From positions 1,736,001-1,800,000 of the forward strand of contig NZ_JBBIFX010000001.1 of NCBI RefSeq assembly GCF_037543845.1: DNA of 64,000 nucleotides. Reading direction: 5' to 3'. Positions within the stretch are counted from its first letter, which is position 1, and every line of letters begins with the position of its first letter. Position numbers and translations under genes: made by a program. This DNA comes from Gymnodinialimonas ulvae (GTDB lineage: Bacteria > Pseudomonadota > Alphaproteobacteria > Rhodobacterales > Rhodobacteraceae). Positions 1-7,598 of the stretch are shown one piece after another. A model generated the notes under the pieces. It ran no database searches. It saw nothing but the letters and a program-made list of their open reading frames with translations, and had not been told where the DNA came from.

Positions 1-463
1 AGGCCATGGCCGTGTCCAGCGCAAGCGCGCCCGCGCGGTCCGTCGTTGACACGATCAACGCATCCCCCGCCACCGCGCGCACCCGCTCTTCGAAATCGCC
101 ATCCACGATCACCGCCGCCGCGCCGCTGTCGCGCAACCGGTAGCGCAGCGCGTCTTCGCCGAACAACGTAAACAGCGGCAGAGAGATCGCCCCGAGCTTC
201 CACGCCGCCAGATGCGCGACCAGAACGCGCGGGTTCTGCGCCATGGCAATCGCCACCCGGTCGCCGCGCCCGACACCCTTCCCGGCCAGGGCCACGGCCA
301 ACCCGTCAGAGGCGCGCTTGAGATCCCCGAAGGTCCATATCTCGTCGGGCGGGCCGATGTGGCGCACGGCCACGCGGTCGGGGTCGCGGCGCGCCCACCG
401 CTCGCAACAGACCTCGGCCAGGTTCAACGCCTGCGGGATGTCCCACGCGAAACCGGCCCGCAT
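1..463 (-). CDS. AMP-dependent acyl-CoA synthetase/ligase, N-terminal part (runs off window)
   Basis: About 154 residues of the N-terminal domain of an ANL-superfamily ligase, which activates a carboxylate with ATP and then joins it to CoA. The reading DIPQALNLAEVCCERWA, then a GDLKRASDGLA stretch and a GVGRGDRVAIAMAQNP stretch match the usual start of these enzymes (family knowledge). The catalytic AMP-binding motifs lie beyond the left edge, so the substrate cannot be named. Start is uncertain: ATG at 463 lacks a clear ribosome site. An in-frame TTG at 508, overlapping the stop of the upstream lipoprotein, would add a DDW-containing leader that related proteins often have. It is co-directional with the lipoprotein gene 34 bp upstream. 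Confidence 0.85.
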   Translation of the reverse strand, partial: MRAGFAWDIPQALNLAEVCCERWARRDPDRVAVRHIGPPDEIWTFGDLKRASDGLAVALAGKGVGRGDRVAIAMAQNPRVLVAHLAAWKLGAISLPLFTLFGEDALRYRLRDSGAAAVIVDGDFEERVRAVAGDALIVSTTDRAGALALDTAMA

Positions 464-497
464 CGCGGACCAATCGTCAAGCTCCCGGATCAGACGC

Positions 498-983
498 CTA
501 TTCGGCAATCACCGTCACCGTCGGCAACGACGTCAGGTCCAACCCCAATGCCTGGAATGCCGCCAACGACAGGCGTGAGCCCGAACCCTGGGCACCCCCC
601 GATGGCCGCGCCGCTACCTCGACCGTCGTGCCGTTGGGCGCAACGACCGTCGCAATCCGCTCGCGATCGACCAACGGTGTCTCGATCCACAACCCCGGCT
701 CGGCCGCATCGCCCAGGCTCGCCACGGTAAAGCCACGCACCGCATCGCCCTGCGCCGTGTCGCCCTCGGCCACGGCGTCCGCGCGCAGAGCATCATCGCT
801 CGGTGCGATGTCGGCCGCTTCGGCCTCGCCCACCTCGGGCTCCGTGATCACCGCGCCACCGCCACCGCCATCGCCACGCGCGAAGGGGCTGCTGCCCGCC
901 GATCCGCCCTCGAACATCCCGCCAAGACCGCCGGAACACCCCGCCATCGCCAAAACCGCCACACCCAATGCAATAGGTCGCAT
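498..983 (-). CDS. Small putative lipoprotein, function unknown
   Basis: 161 residues. It begins MRPIALGVAVLAMAGC, a signal peptide ending in a lipobox-like MAGC (Met at -3 is atypical), so export and lipidation at Cys16 are inferred. After the Cys comes a Gly-rich, acidic, low-complexity linker (GGLGGMFEGG, then many Glu, Asp and Ala). The C-terminal 60 residues look folded (GLWIETPLVDRERIATVV). I do not recognise the family. The start at 983 is fixed by a strong GAGGAGG ribosome site just upstream and by the signal peptide. It is divergent from moaA across about 100 bp. Confidence 0.75.
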   Translation of the reverse strand: MRPIALGVAVLAMAGCSGGLGGMFEGGSAGSSPFARGDGGGGGAVITEPEVGEAEAADIAPSDDALRADAVAEGDTAQGDAVRGFTVASLGDAAEPGLWIETPLVDRERIATVVAPNGTTVEVAARPSGGAQGSGSRLSLAAFQALGLDLTSLPTVTVIAE

Positions 984-1085
984 CTCGCACCTCCTCAAAA
1001 CCCTATTGCCGCAAATGCTATGCGCGCCCCGCATCCCTCGCAACCGTGACTTGCCCCGGCCCCGGCACGCGCATACGGTTCCCCC

Positions 1086-2096
1086 ATGGACCAGACCGCC
1101 CCGCTTATCGACCCGTTCCAACGCGCCATCACCTATCTGCGCGTCAGCGTCACCGACCGCTGCGATTTCCGCTGCGTCTATTGCATGTCCGAAAACATGC
1201 AGTTCCTGCCCAAGAAGGAACTCCTCACCCTCGAAGAACTGGACCGGATGTGTTCCACCTTCATCCATCTGGGCGTGCGCAAGTTGCGTATCACCGGGGG
1301 GGAGCCGCTGGTCCGCCGCGATATCATGACCTTCTTTCAGGGCATGACGCGCCACCTTGAGGCCGGGACGCTCGATGAATTGACCCTGACAACCAATGGC
1401 AGCCAATTGGCCCGCTTTGCCGAACCGCTGGCCGCCGCCGGGGTGCGCCGGATCAACGTCTCCCTCGATACGCTGGACGGGGCGAAATTCGCCGAAGTCA
1501 CCCGGTGGGGCCGCTTGCAACAGGTGCTTGATGGCATCGACGCGGCCCAATCGGCGGGCCTGCGCGTCAAGATCAACGCCGTCGCGCTCAAGAACTTCAA
1601 CGAGGATGAGCTGTTCACCCTGCAGGAATGGTGCGCCAGCCGTGACATGGACCTGACCTTTATCGAAGTCATGCCGATGGGCGATCTGGGCAACGAAGAC
1701 CGGCTTGATCAATATTGGTCGCTCAAGGATCTGCGCGCGCGGCTGGCCGAACGCTTCACGCTCACCGACCTGCCCCTGCGCACTGGCGGCCCGGCCCGCT
1801 ACGTGGAGCTTGCACAAACCGGACAGAAAATCGGCTTCATCACGCCACTGACCCACAATTTCTGCGAATCCTGCAACCGCGTGCGCCTGACCTGCACCGG
1901 GCAGCTTTACATGTGCCTGGGGCAGGAAGACATGGCCGACCTGCGCGCGCCATTGCGGGCCTCCGAGGGCAACGCGCTTCTCGAAGACGCCATCCGCGCC
2001 GCCATCGGGCGCAAACCCAAGGGCCACGATTTCGACTATTCGCGGCAGGCGGTCGACGGCCAGATGTCCCGCCACATGAGCCATACGGGCGGGTAA
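1086..2096 (+). CDS. moaA: GTP 3',8-cyclase MoaA (molybdopterin biosynthesis)
   Basis: 336 residues, normal length for MoaA, a radical SAM enzyme that converts GTP to 3',8-cyclo-GTP in the first step of molybdenum cofactor synthesis. The N-terminal SAM-cluster cysteines are C26, C30 and C33 (CDFRCVYC). The C-terminal cluster cysteines are C260, C263 and C277 in NFCESCNRVRLTC...MCLG. The protein ends in Gly-Gly, the conserved MoaA C-terminal tail. The stop codon is followed without a gap by the start of the next gene, so the two are probably co-translated. No other moa gene is visible in the window. Confidence 0.97.
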   Translation: MDQTAPLIDPFQRAITYLRVSVTDRCDFRCVYCMSENMQFLPKKELLTLEELDRMCSTFIHLGVRKLRITGGEPLVRRDIMTFFQGMTRHLEAGTLDELTLTTNGSQLARFAEPLAAAGVRRINVSLDTLDGAKFAEVTRWGRLQQVLDGIDAAQSAGLRVKINAVALKNFNEDELFTLQEWCASRDMDLTFIEVMPMGDLGNEDRLDQYWSLKDLRARLAERFTLTDLPLRTGGPARYVELAQTGQKIGFITPLTHNFCESCNRVRLTCTGQLYMCLGQEDMADLRAPLRASEGNALLEDAIRAAIGRKPKGHDFDYSRQAVDGQMSRHMSHTGG

Positions 2097-2510
2097 ATGC
2101 CGAAACTCTGGGTGCGCTTCGACAAGGCCAACGACGTCATCATGGGCGACGCCTATGTCGAGTTGATGATGCTGACCAGTCCGACCTTCGATGCGGTCTT
2201 TGTCGCCCACGGCCAAAAACCGCTGCTCGATCTGATCGGCTCTTCTCGACAAGAGCACGAGGTCTTGAACGAGGCGATGCCAGAAGACATGCGGCGGCCC
2301 CGGCAGCCCTCCGACAGCCCATGGACGGATGCCGACACGGGCCTCGCCATGTGCCGAAACCTGCGCCGCGCCATGGCAGACCGGCCCGAGGATTTCGACG
2401 AATGGCCGGGGATGGTTGCCGATGTGATCGAAGTCATTGCACCGTTCGAAACGGTCCTGGCGCGCGCCAAAACCCGGGGCGCCCGCTTGCAGACCTTCGC
2501 GGATTACTGA
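2097..2510 (+). CDS. Conserved-looking hypothetical protein coupled to moaA
   Basis: 137 residues, soluble, acidic, with no signal peptide or membrane segment. Starts ATG directly after the moaA TAA, which suggests translational coupling. Begins MPKLWVRFDKANDVIMGDAYVELMM and carries a MPEDMRRPRQPSDSPWTDADTG segment in the middle. I do not recognise a family. The context only says that it is made together with MoaA. Confidence 0.75.
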   Translation: MPKLWVRFDKANDVIMGDAYVELMMLTSPTFDAVFVAHGQKPLLDLIGSSRQEHEVLNEAMPEDMRRPRQPSDSPWTDADTGLAMCRNLRRAMADRPEDFDEWPGMVADVIEVIAPFETVLARAKTRGARLQTFADY

Positions 2511-2515
2511 GGCGA

Positions 2516-3010
2516 GTGCCCCCTTCGAACCCGCCCCCGGAATCCGCCGCTCGCCTGCCCGCCGCCCTTGCCCTTGCGCTGGCCGGTGGCCTGAGCCTCT
2601 TTGCGGCGCTGCTGACCCACGAATTCCTGACCTTCGGCGCCCCCGGCCATGGCCTTCTTAATGCCGACCGAAGCCTCTGCCCCGACATCGCCTGCCCCAC
2701 GACCGGCATGATCGTCGTGGCCCATGTCGCCAAGGCCATCGGCGCCGCGATCCTGTTTGCGTTTATCGGTGTGATCTGGCCCTCGGGAGGGTTCCGGCTA
2801 GGGGTCGCGGCGCTTGCCTTCACGCTTCAATATCTGGTGTCACTGGTCGGCATCGCCTCCGGCTACCGCGCGCAATTCGGCACCACCTGGGCCTGGTGGG
2901 AGCCGTTCGCCGAGCTTCTGTGGAACCCGCTCCTGACGCCGCTGTTGTTGCTGGCCGGGTTGGCCCTTCTGTTCGGCCTCGATCGCCACCTGAACCGATC
3001 CCGGCTATAG
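2516..3010 (+). CDS. Small integral membrane protein, unknown
   Basis: 164 residues starting at GTG 2516, five bases after the preceding stop, with a GAGG element just upstream. Four hydrophobic segments are visible: about residues 14-34, 58-83, 90-110 and 135-156. The loop GLLNADRSLCPDIACPTTGM carries two Cys between segments 1 and 2. It looks like the last gene of the moaA transcript. No family recognised. The GTG start is chosen from spacing and could lie slightly downstream. Confidence 0.65.
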   Translation: MPPSNPPPESAARLPAALALALAGGLSLFAALLTHEFLTFGAPGHGLLNADRSLCPDIACPTTGMIVVAHVAKAIGAAILFAFIGVIWPSGGFRLGVAALAFTLQYLVSLVGIASGYRAQFGTTWAWWEPFAELLWNPLLTPLLLLAGLALLFGLDRHLNRSRL

Positions 3011-3089
3011 TGCGTCCGCGCGCGCAGAAGCCCGCGCAACTCACCGGCAACGGTACTGCTAGAAGCCCGCCTACAGCCGATTTTGTGGT

Positions 3090-3572
3090 TTATTCCGGTT
3101 GAACCCCGAGGGCTTGAAAATGCGCGCACCAATCCACCGCGTCGTCGCCGGGGCTCCAAGGTACGACGTAATCGGTGCGCATCATCATCGTATCTATACG
3201 AGAGCCCCGCTCCGTATTGCGCCGCAACACGTCTGCGATGAACCGACCGGAGAAACTACCGGGTTCGATGTATTCCAGACGAACCTCGGTTCCGTTCGGA
3301 AGCATGTCCTCCAGTTCCAGCCGCGCCAAGCTCCCATAATAGGCCTCTTCTTCGCAATCCTCAGACCGGTGCATTTCCGGTGCGTCGATTCCTCTAATTC
3401 GAATGCTGACCTCGGTTGTAACGTCTGGCCAGATATTGACACGCGCATCAAAGGTATCGCCATCAATGACACGCAGAACCTCGCCAAAAAATGGCCCCTC
3501 AAATTCCTCCGCCTGTGCGCTCAAAGGCGGGTGGCCGAATAACGCGCTCATCAATGCTAAGGAAAATCTCAT
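3090..3572 (-). CDS. Secreted thermonuclease-like (SNase fold) protein
   Basis: 160 residues with an N-terminal signal peptide (MRFSLALMSALFGHPPLSAQA), then a staphylococcal-nuclease OB-fold. The signature VIDGDTFDARV is present. RIRGIDAPE gives the catalytic Arg and Glu in the nine-residue spacing of S. aureus nuclease Arg35/Glu43, and SFSGRFIAD supplies the second Arg (Arg87 equivalent). All three catalytic residues are therefore kept, and activity on extracellular or periplasmic nucleic acid is plausible. The start at 3572 is chosen because it opens the signal peptide. An upstream in-frame start at 3626 would only add an unrelated leader. Confidence 0.85.
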   Translation of the reverse strand: MRFSLALMSALFGHPPLSAQAEEFEGPFFGEVLRVIDGDTFDARVNIWPDVTTEVSIRIRGIDAPEMHRSEDCEEEAYYGSLARLELEDMLPNGTEVRLEYIEPGSFSGRFIADVLRRNTERGSRIDTMMMRTDYVVPWSPGDDAVDWCAHFQALGVQPE

Positions 3573-3885
3573 CACGAGCCTCGGTTTGATTGTATCTCCA
3601 GACCGTGCATGTCCACAGGACCGCAATCAAGGGCAAGTTCCGCAGGCCACCACGGCGCGCCGCTTCGCCTTTGCGCACCAAAGCCAATCACAGTGAAATC
3701 AGCCACGAAAAATGCGTCTCCACGTGTATATCACGTTTCATAACAATGGCTTATAACGCAACCGCCCGCCCGCCACTGTACTGGCGATCGGGCGTTAACC
3801 ACGTTTCGATTAATTCTTATACAATAATAAGAATGTAACGCAATAACAGATGCTTAACCCCTTTGCGCACGCGTGCACATCCGCC
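3573..3885. other. AT-rich intergenic region with a palindrome
   Basis: 313 bp without a convincing gene. It is distinctly more AT-rich than its surroundings, especially 3700-3860. It holds the nuclease promoter on the minus strand and the region downstream of the amidohydrolase. A perfect inverted repeat ATTCTTAT-N6-ATAAGAAT lies at 3813-3834. I see nothing else in it. Confidence 0.5.
3813..3834. repeat. AT-rich perfect inverted repeat
   Basis: ATTCTTAT (3813-3820), loop ACAATA, ATAAGAAT (3827-3834). It lies about 50 bp beyond the amidohydrolase stop. It could be a weak transcript-end hairpin or an operator; no T-tract follows it on either strand. Confidence 0.45.
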
Positions 3886-5049
3886 TTACGCCGCTGGCAT
3901 CCGCCGTTCCACGATCTCCGCCCACCAGCTGCATCCCGCCGGGATCGCCTCGTCGTTGAAGTTGTATTCCGGGTGGTGGACCATCGCCGTGTCGCCGTTG
4001 CCCACAAGGATATAGGCTCCCGGACGTTCCTCCAGCATGAAGGCGAAATCCTCGCCCCCCATCACCAAAGGCGCGTCCTCGCAATCGCCCGAGACGGCCT
4101 TGGCCACCTCGGCGGCAAACTCGGTCTGTTCCTCGGAATTGACCATAACCGGATAGCCGCGGGTGTATTCCACCTCGGCCCGGCCCCCAAACGTCGCCGC
4201 GATCCCTTCGCAGATCTCCGGCACCCGTTTGTTGGCGAGATCGCGATTTTCCGGCGACATGGTCCGCACCGTCCCTTTCAACGTCACCGTCTCCGGGATC
4301 ACGTTGAAGGCTTTGGATTCCGTCTCGAACGAGGTGACGGAAACAACGATCTGGCTCACCGGATCGGCGTTGCGCGCCGCGATCGTTTGCAACGCCGTGA
4401 CCGCATGGGCCGCCATCACGGTCGTATCGATTGTTTCCTGGGGTTTCGCGGCATGGCCGCCTTTGCCCTTGAAGACGATCTCGAACACATCCGTCGCCGC
4501 AAAGAACGCGCCGGGCCGGATCGCGAACGAGCCCACCGGACGGCCCGGCCAATTGTGCATGCCATAGACCTCGTCGATGCCGAAGCGCTCCATCATGCCA
4601 TCGTCGCACATCTCCTTGCCGCCGCCGCCGCCCTCTTCGGCAGGCTGGAAAATCACCGCGACCGAGCCGTCGAAATTGCGGGTCTCGGACAGGTATTTCG
4701 CCGCCCCCAGCAACATCGCCGTGTGCCCGTCATGGCCGCAGGCATGCATCGCGCCCTCGGTTTGCGACGCGTAATCAAGGCCCGTCGCCTCGAAAATCGG
4801 CAGCGCGTCCATATCCGCCCGCAGGCCAATCGTACGCCCCTTCGTGTCGGATTTGCCCTTGATGATCCCGACCACGCCGGTGCGCCCAATTCCGGTCACG
4901 ACCTCATCACAGCCGAACTCGGCCAGCTTCTCGGCAACCAGTGCCGAGGTGCGGTGCGTCTCGAACAGGATCTCGGGATGCATGTGGATATCACGCCGCC
5001 ATTCGGTGATTTCGGGCAGCAGTTCGGCAAATCGGTTCTTGATCGGCAT
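3886..5049 (-). CDS. M20-family amidohydrolase (hippurate hydrolase type)
   Basis: 387 residues. Metallo-amidohydrolase that removes N-acyl groups from amino acids. Visible motifs: DIHMHPEILFET near the N-terminus, GLRADMDALPI, HACGHDGHTAMLLGAA (metal ligands Cys and His), FQPAEEGGGGG (catalytic/metal Glu pair) and MGGEDFAFM near the end. No signal peptide, so cytoplasmic. It is the last gene of a four-gene leftward unit (ABC ATPase, ArgE-like, FAD oxidase, this one). The context suggests it finishes the breakdown of an imported N-acylated or amide-linked substrate. GAGGGG upstream supports the start. Confidence 0.93.
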   Translation of the reverse strand: MPIKNRFAELLPEITEWRRDIHMHPEILFETHRTSALVAEKLAEFGCDEVVTGIGRTGVVGIIKGKSDTKGRTIGLRADMDALPIFEATGLDYASQTEGAMHACGHDGHTAMLLGAAKYLSETRNFDGSVAVIFQPAEEGGGGGKEMCDDGMMERFGIDEVYGMHNWPGRPVGSFAIRPGAFFAATDVFEIVFKGKGGHAAKPQETIDTTVMAAHAVTALQTIAARNADPVSQIVVSVTSFETESKAFNVIPETVTLKGTVRTMSPENRDLANKRVPEICEGIAATFGGRAEVEYTRGYPVMVNSEEQTEFAAEVAKAVSGDCEDAPLVMGGEDFAFMLEERPGAYILVGNGDTAMVHHPEYNFNDEAIPAGCSWWAEIVERRMPAA

Positions 5050-5103
5050 TTTGGTTCCCCTCGGTGGACGTCCGCGGAAGCGACGGCACGTGATGTGTTT
5101 GGG

Positions 5104-6447
5104 CTAGATATTAGGGCCTGCGCGGTCACGCGCCACCGCATACGAACGGTTGAGCGCAAATCTGGTCAGATCATGGCCCGGATCGCGCCCCAGCGCCAGA
5201 TCCGCAACGATGCGCCCGTACGCCGGACCGATGCCAAATCCGTGCCCGCACATGCCCGTGGCGACAATCAGGCCGGGGATCTTGGCGCAATGATCCACCA
5301 CAGGCACCTCGTCCGGCAAAACGTCGATCATCCCGGCCCACGCATCGCGGTGATTTACGTGGCCTATATCCGGGTAGGCTTGCGCGAAACGGCGCTTGAT
5401 CTCGCTTACCTTGGCCATGTTGGGCGCAGGGTCGAGGACACGCATACGCTCGAACGGGCTGACCTCATCGTGGCGCCAGAACCGCGGCGTACCAAGCGCG
5501 TCGGGAAACCCCTTGGGCGCCGACCCGCTGAGCACCACGCTGAACGCCCCGCTCAACGCCAACGGCAAGTAGCGGCGCGCGTGGCGGATGGTATCCTTGC
5601 CCAGGTGCAATTCCGCGAACCCCGCCGGGGCCAGCGTATAGCCGCCATCTTCGCGCGGGCGCGCCGCCCATCCTTCGGCGGCAACGCCCCCCGGCAACGC
5701 CTGCGGCAACGGTCCCGTCGCCAGCGCGGTTGAGCGCACGGACAGTTGCGGAATATCCACGCCGTGTCGGTTCAGGAACAAAGATGACCAAGCCCCCCCG
5801 GCCAGCACGACCTGCGCACAGGCAATTGTCCCCGCCTCGGTGATCACACCGCTAATCGCGCCACCGGTGCGCTCCAGCGCGCGCACGGCGCAGCCTTCAA
5901 TAATCTGCGCCCCTTCGGCCTCGGCCATCCGCGCCAGCTCGGGCACGGCGCCCCATGGCTCGGCCTTCATGTCCGTGGGCGTGTGCAGCCCGCCGACATA
6001 AGGCCCGACCGGCCCGCCCAACACTTGGGCCAGCTTTCCGCGCGTCATCAGGTGGCTGCTAACCCCCAGCGGGCGCGCCGCGTCGAGCCAGCGTTGAAAT
6101 CCGCCCATCTCGGCGTCGGTCTTGGCCAGATAACTGACCCCCACTTGCCGCACACCCAGCCGCCCCTGCGCCTCGGCATCGAGGGATTGCCACAGGCTTT
6201 GCGCCTCCATCGCAATCGGGATTTCCGCAAGATCGCGCCCCTGCACCCGGATCCAGCCCCAGTTGCGGCTCGATTGTTCCGCGGCGACCCGGCCCTTTTC
6301 CAGCACCACGACACGCAACCCGGCGCGCGCCGCAAAAAGCGCTGTCGAGATACCGATCACGCCCGCGCCGATAACGGCAAGGTCCACGGTTTGGGGCAAA
6401 TCCCCCCGGAACGGTTTGGGTGGCGGCAGCCGGAAAGGCGCGGTCAT
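5104..6447 (-). CDS. FAD-dependent amino-acid oxidase/dehydrogenase (DAO family)
   Basis: 447 residues. A Rossmann FAD-binding motif VDLAVIGAGVIGISTA sits at about residues 21-36, followed by VVVLEKG. The SSRNWGWIRVQGRD segment and the late GLIVATGMCGHGFGIGPAYG segment are typical of the glycine oxidase/D-amino-acid dehydrogenase (DadA-like) group. It would oxidise an amine or amino acid to an imino product. Its ATG overlaps the TGA of the ArgE-like gene (ATGA), so translation is coupled. The substrate is unknown, but the transporter context implies an amino acid or opine-like compound. Confidence 0.9.
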   Translation of the reverse strand: MTAPFRLPPPKPFRGDLPQTVDLAVIGAGVIGISTALFAARAGLRVVVLEKGRVAAEQSSRNWGWIRVQGRDLAEIPIAMEAQSLWQSLDAEAQGRLGVRQVGVSYLAKTDAEMGGFQRWLDAARPLGVSSHLMTRGKLAQVLGGPVGPYVGGLHTPTDMKAEPWGAVPELARMAEAEGAQIIEGCAVRALERTGGAISGVITEAGTIACAQVVLAGGAWSSLFLNRHGVDIPQLSVRSTALATGPLPQALPGGVAAEGWAARPREDGGYTLAPAGFAELHLGKDTIRHARRYLPLALSGAFSVVLSGSAPKGFPDALGTPRFWRHDEVSPFERMRVLDPAPNMAKVSEIKRRFAQAYPDIGHVNHRDAWAGMIDVLPDEVPVVDHCAKIPGLIVATGMCGHGFGIGPAYGRIVADLALGRDPGHDLTRFALNRSYAVARDRAGPNI

Positions 6448-7598
6448 GCAAGCTCGGTCAGAAGGTTTTCCATGAACGTTTCACCCTGCCGGAACTGATC
6501 CAGCGTGATGAATTCGTTGGGTTGATGGGCCTGGTCGATGTTGCCCGGACCGCAGACCACGGCGGAATAGCCGCCCGCCTGAAACTGCCCGGCTTCGGTC
6601 CCGAAACTGACCACGCCCGAGGCATTGCGCCCGGTCAGGCGGCGGACCATGGCCTCGGCCTCGCCCTCCGCTTCGGCGCGCAGGCCCGGCACGTCCCAGC
6701 GCGGCGTCACGTTGATTGCGGCCTCCGGGCGCACGGCTTTCATCCTGGCCTCGATCTCGGCAATCTTGGCGAGGATCCTGGCCTTCCACTCGGCCACATC
6801 ATCACTCGGCAAGGCCCGCAGACCCAGGATGAACCGACAATCCTTGGCGGTGATGTTATGGGCCGTCCCGCCCTCGATCATGCCGACATGCAGGGTGGAA
6901 AAGTTCGGATAATACGGGCTGTCCGGGTCGGCGGCAGCGGCGCTTTCGTCGTTTTGTTCATTGGCCCATTGGATCAGGCGCGCGGCCTCCATGATCGCTG
7001 ACACGCCGTCGGGTTGCAGCGAGGAATGGATCTCGAACCCACGGAAATGCAGGTCGAACCCGGTGCCGCCCTTGTGGCCATTGATGATGCCCATCTCGGT
7101 CGGCTCGCCAATGATGGCCATGGAGGCTTTGGGCACCACGCCTTGCATCGCTTCGATCATCGGGGGCGCACCGACGCAGCCGATTTCCTCGTCGCGGCTC
7201 AGCGCGAGTTGAACGGGCCGGGACACGCCCCGACGCTTGGCCTCCACCACGGCCCAGATCGCCAGCGCGTCGAAGCCCTTCATGTCGCAGGTGCCGCGTC
7301 CGTAAAGCTTGTCGTCTTTCTCGGTCACAATGAACGGGTCGGTGTCCCATTCCTGCCCGTCGACCGGCACCACGTCTGTGTGCCCCGACAAGATCACACC
7401 GCCATCTTGCTGAGGTCCGACATGGGCAAATAGCGACGCCTTCTGCCCGGTGTCATCGTAATCACGGGCGGCGGAAATCCCGTGGTCGCCGAGATATCCT
7501 TCGACCCAATCGACCAGCGCCAGATTGCTATCGCGGCTGATCGTGGGAAAGCTGATGAGTCTGTCCATCAACGCGCGCGGGCTGAGCGGATCAGGCAT
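6444..7598 (-). CDS. argE: Acetylornithine deacetylase/succinyl-diaminopimelate desuccinylase-type M20 peptidase
   Basis: 384 residues. M20 metallopeptidase with GVILSGHTDVVPVDGQEWDTDPF (metal His and Asp), LYGRGTCDMKGFDALA, LSRDEEIGCVGAP (catalytic Glu pair), GTAHNITAKDC and VSFGTEAGQFQAGG. It overlaps the ABC ATPase by 8 bp and the oxidase by 4 bp. The placement makes a catabolic deacylase more likely than the housekeeping arginine-pathway ArgE, so the symbol reflects similarity only. ATG at 7598 opens with MPDPLSPRALMDRLISFPTISRDSN, the family's usual start. Confidence 0.88.
   Translation of the reverse strand: MPDPLSPRALMDRLISFPTISRDSNLALVDWVEGYLGDHGISAARDYDDTGQKASLFAHVGPQQDGGVILSGHTDVVPVDGQEWDTDPFIVTEKDDKLYGRGTCDMKGFDALAIWAVVEAKRRGVSRPVQLALSRDEEIGCVGAPPMIEAMQGVVPKASMAIIGEPTEMGIINGHKGGTGFDLHFRGFEIHSSLQPDGVSAIMEAARLIQWANEQNDESAAAADPDSPYYPNFSTLHVGMIEGGTAHNITAKDCRFILGLRALPSDDVAEWKARILAKIAEIEARMKAVRPEAAINVTPRWDVPGLRAEAEGEAEAMVRRLTGRNASGVVSFGTEAGQFQAGGYSAVVCGPGNIDQAHQPNEFITLDQFRQGETFMENLLTELA

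Noticed and set aside
984..2258. Long minus-strand frame continuing upstream of the lipoprotein start, opposite moaA
   Set aside because: It is the antisense of moaA and only the part after 983 (MRPIALGV..., with ribosome site) is coding; the remainder has shadow-like composition.
3850..5733. 627-codon plus-strand frame opposite the amidohydrolase and oxidase genes
   Set aside because: Rich in His and Arg, no start signal, and runs antisense to two clear enzymes with intact motifs; a typical high-GC shadow.
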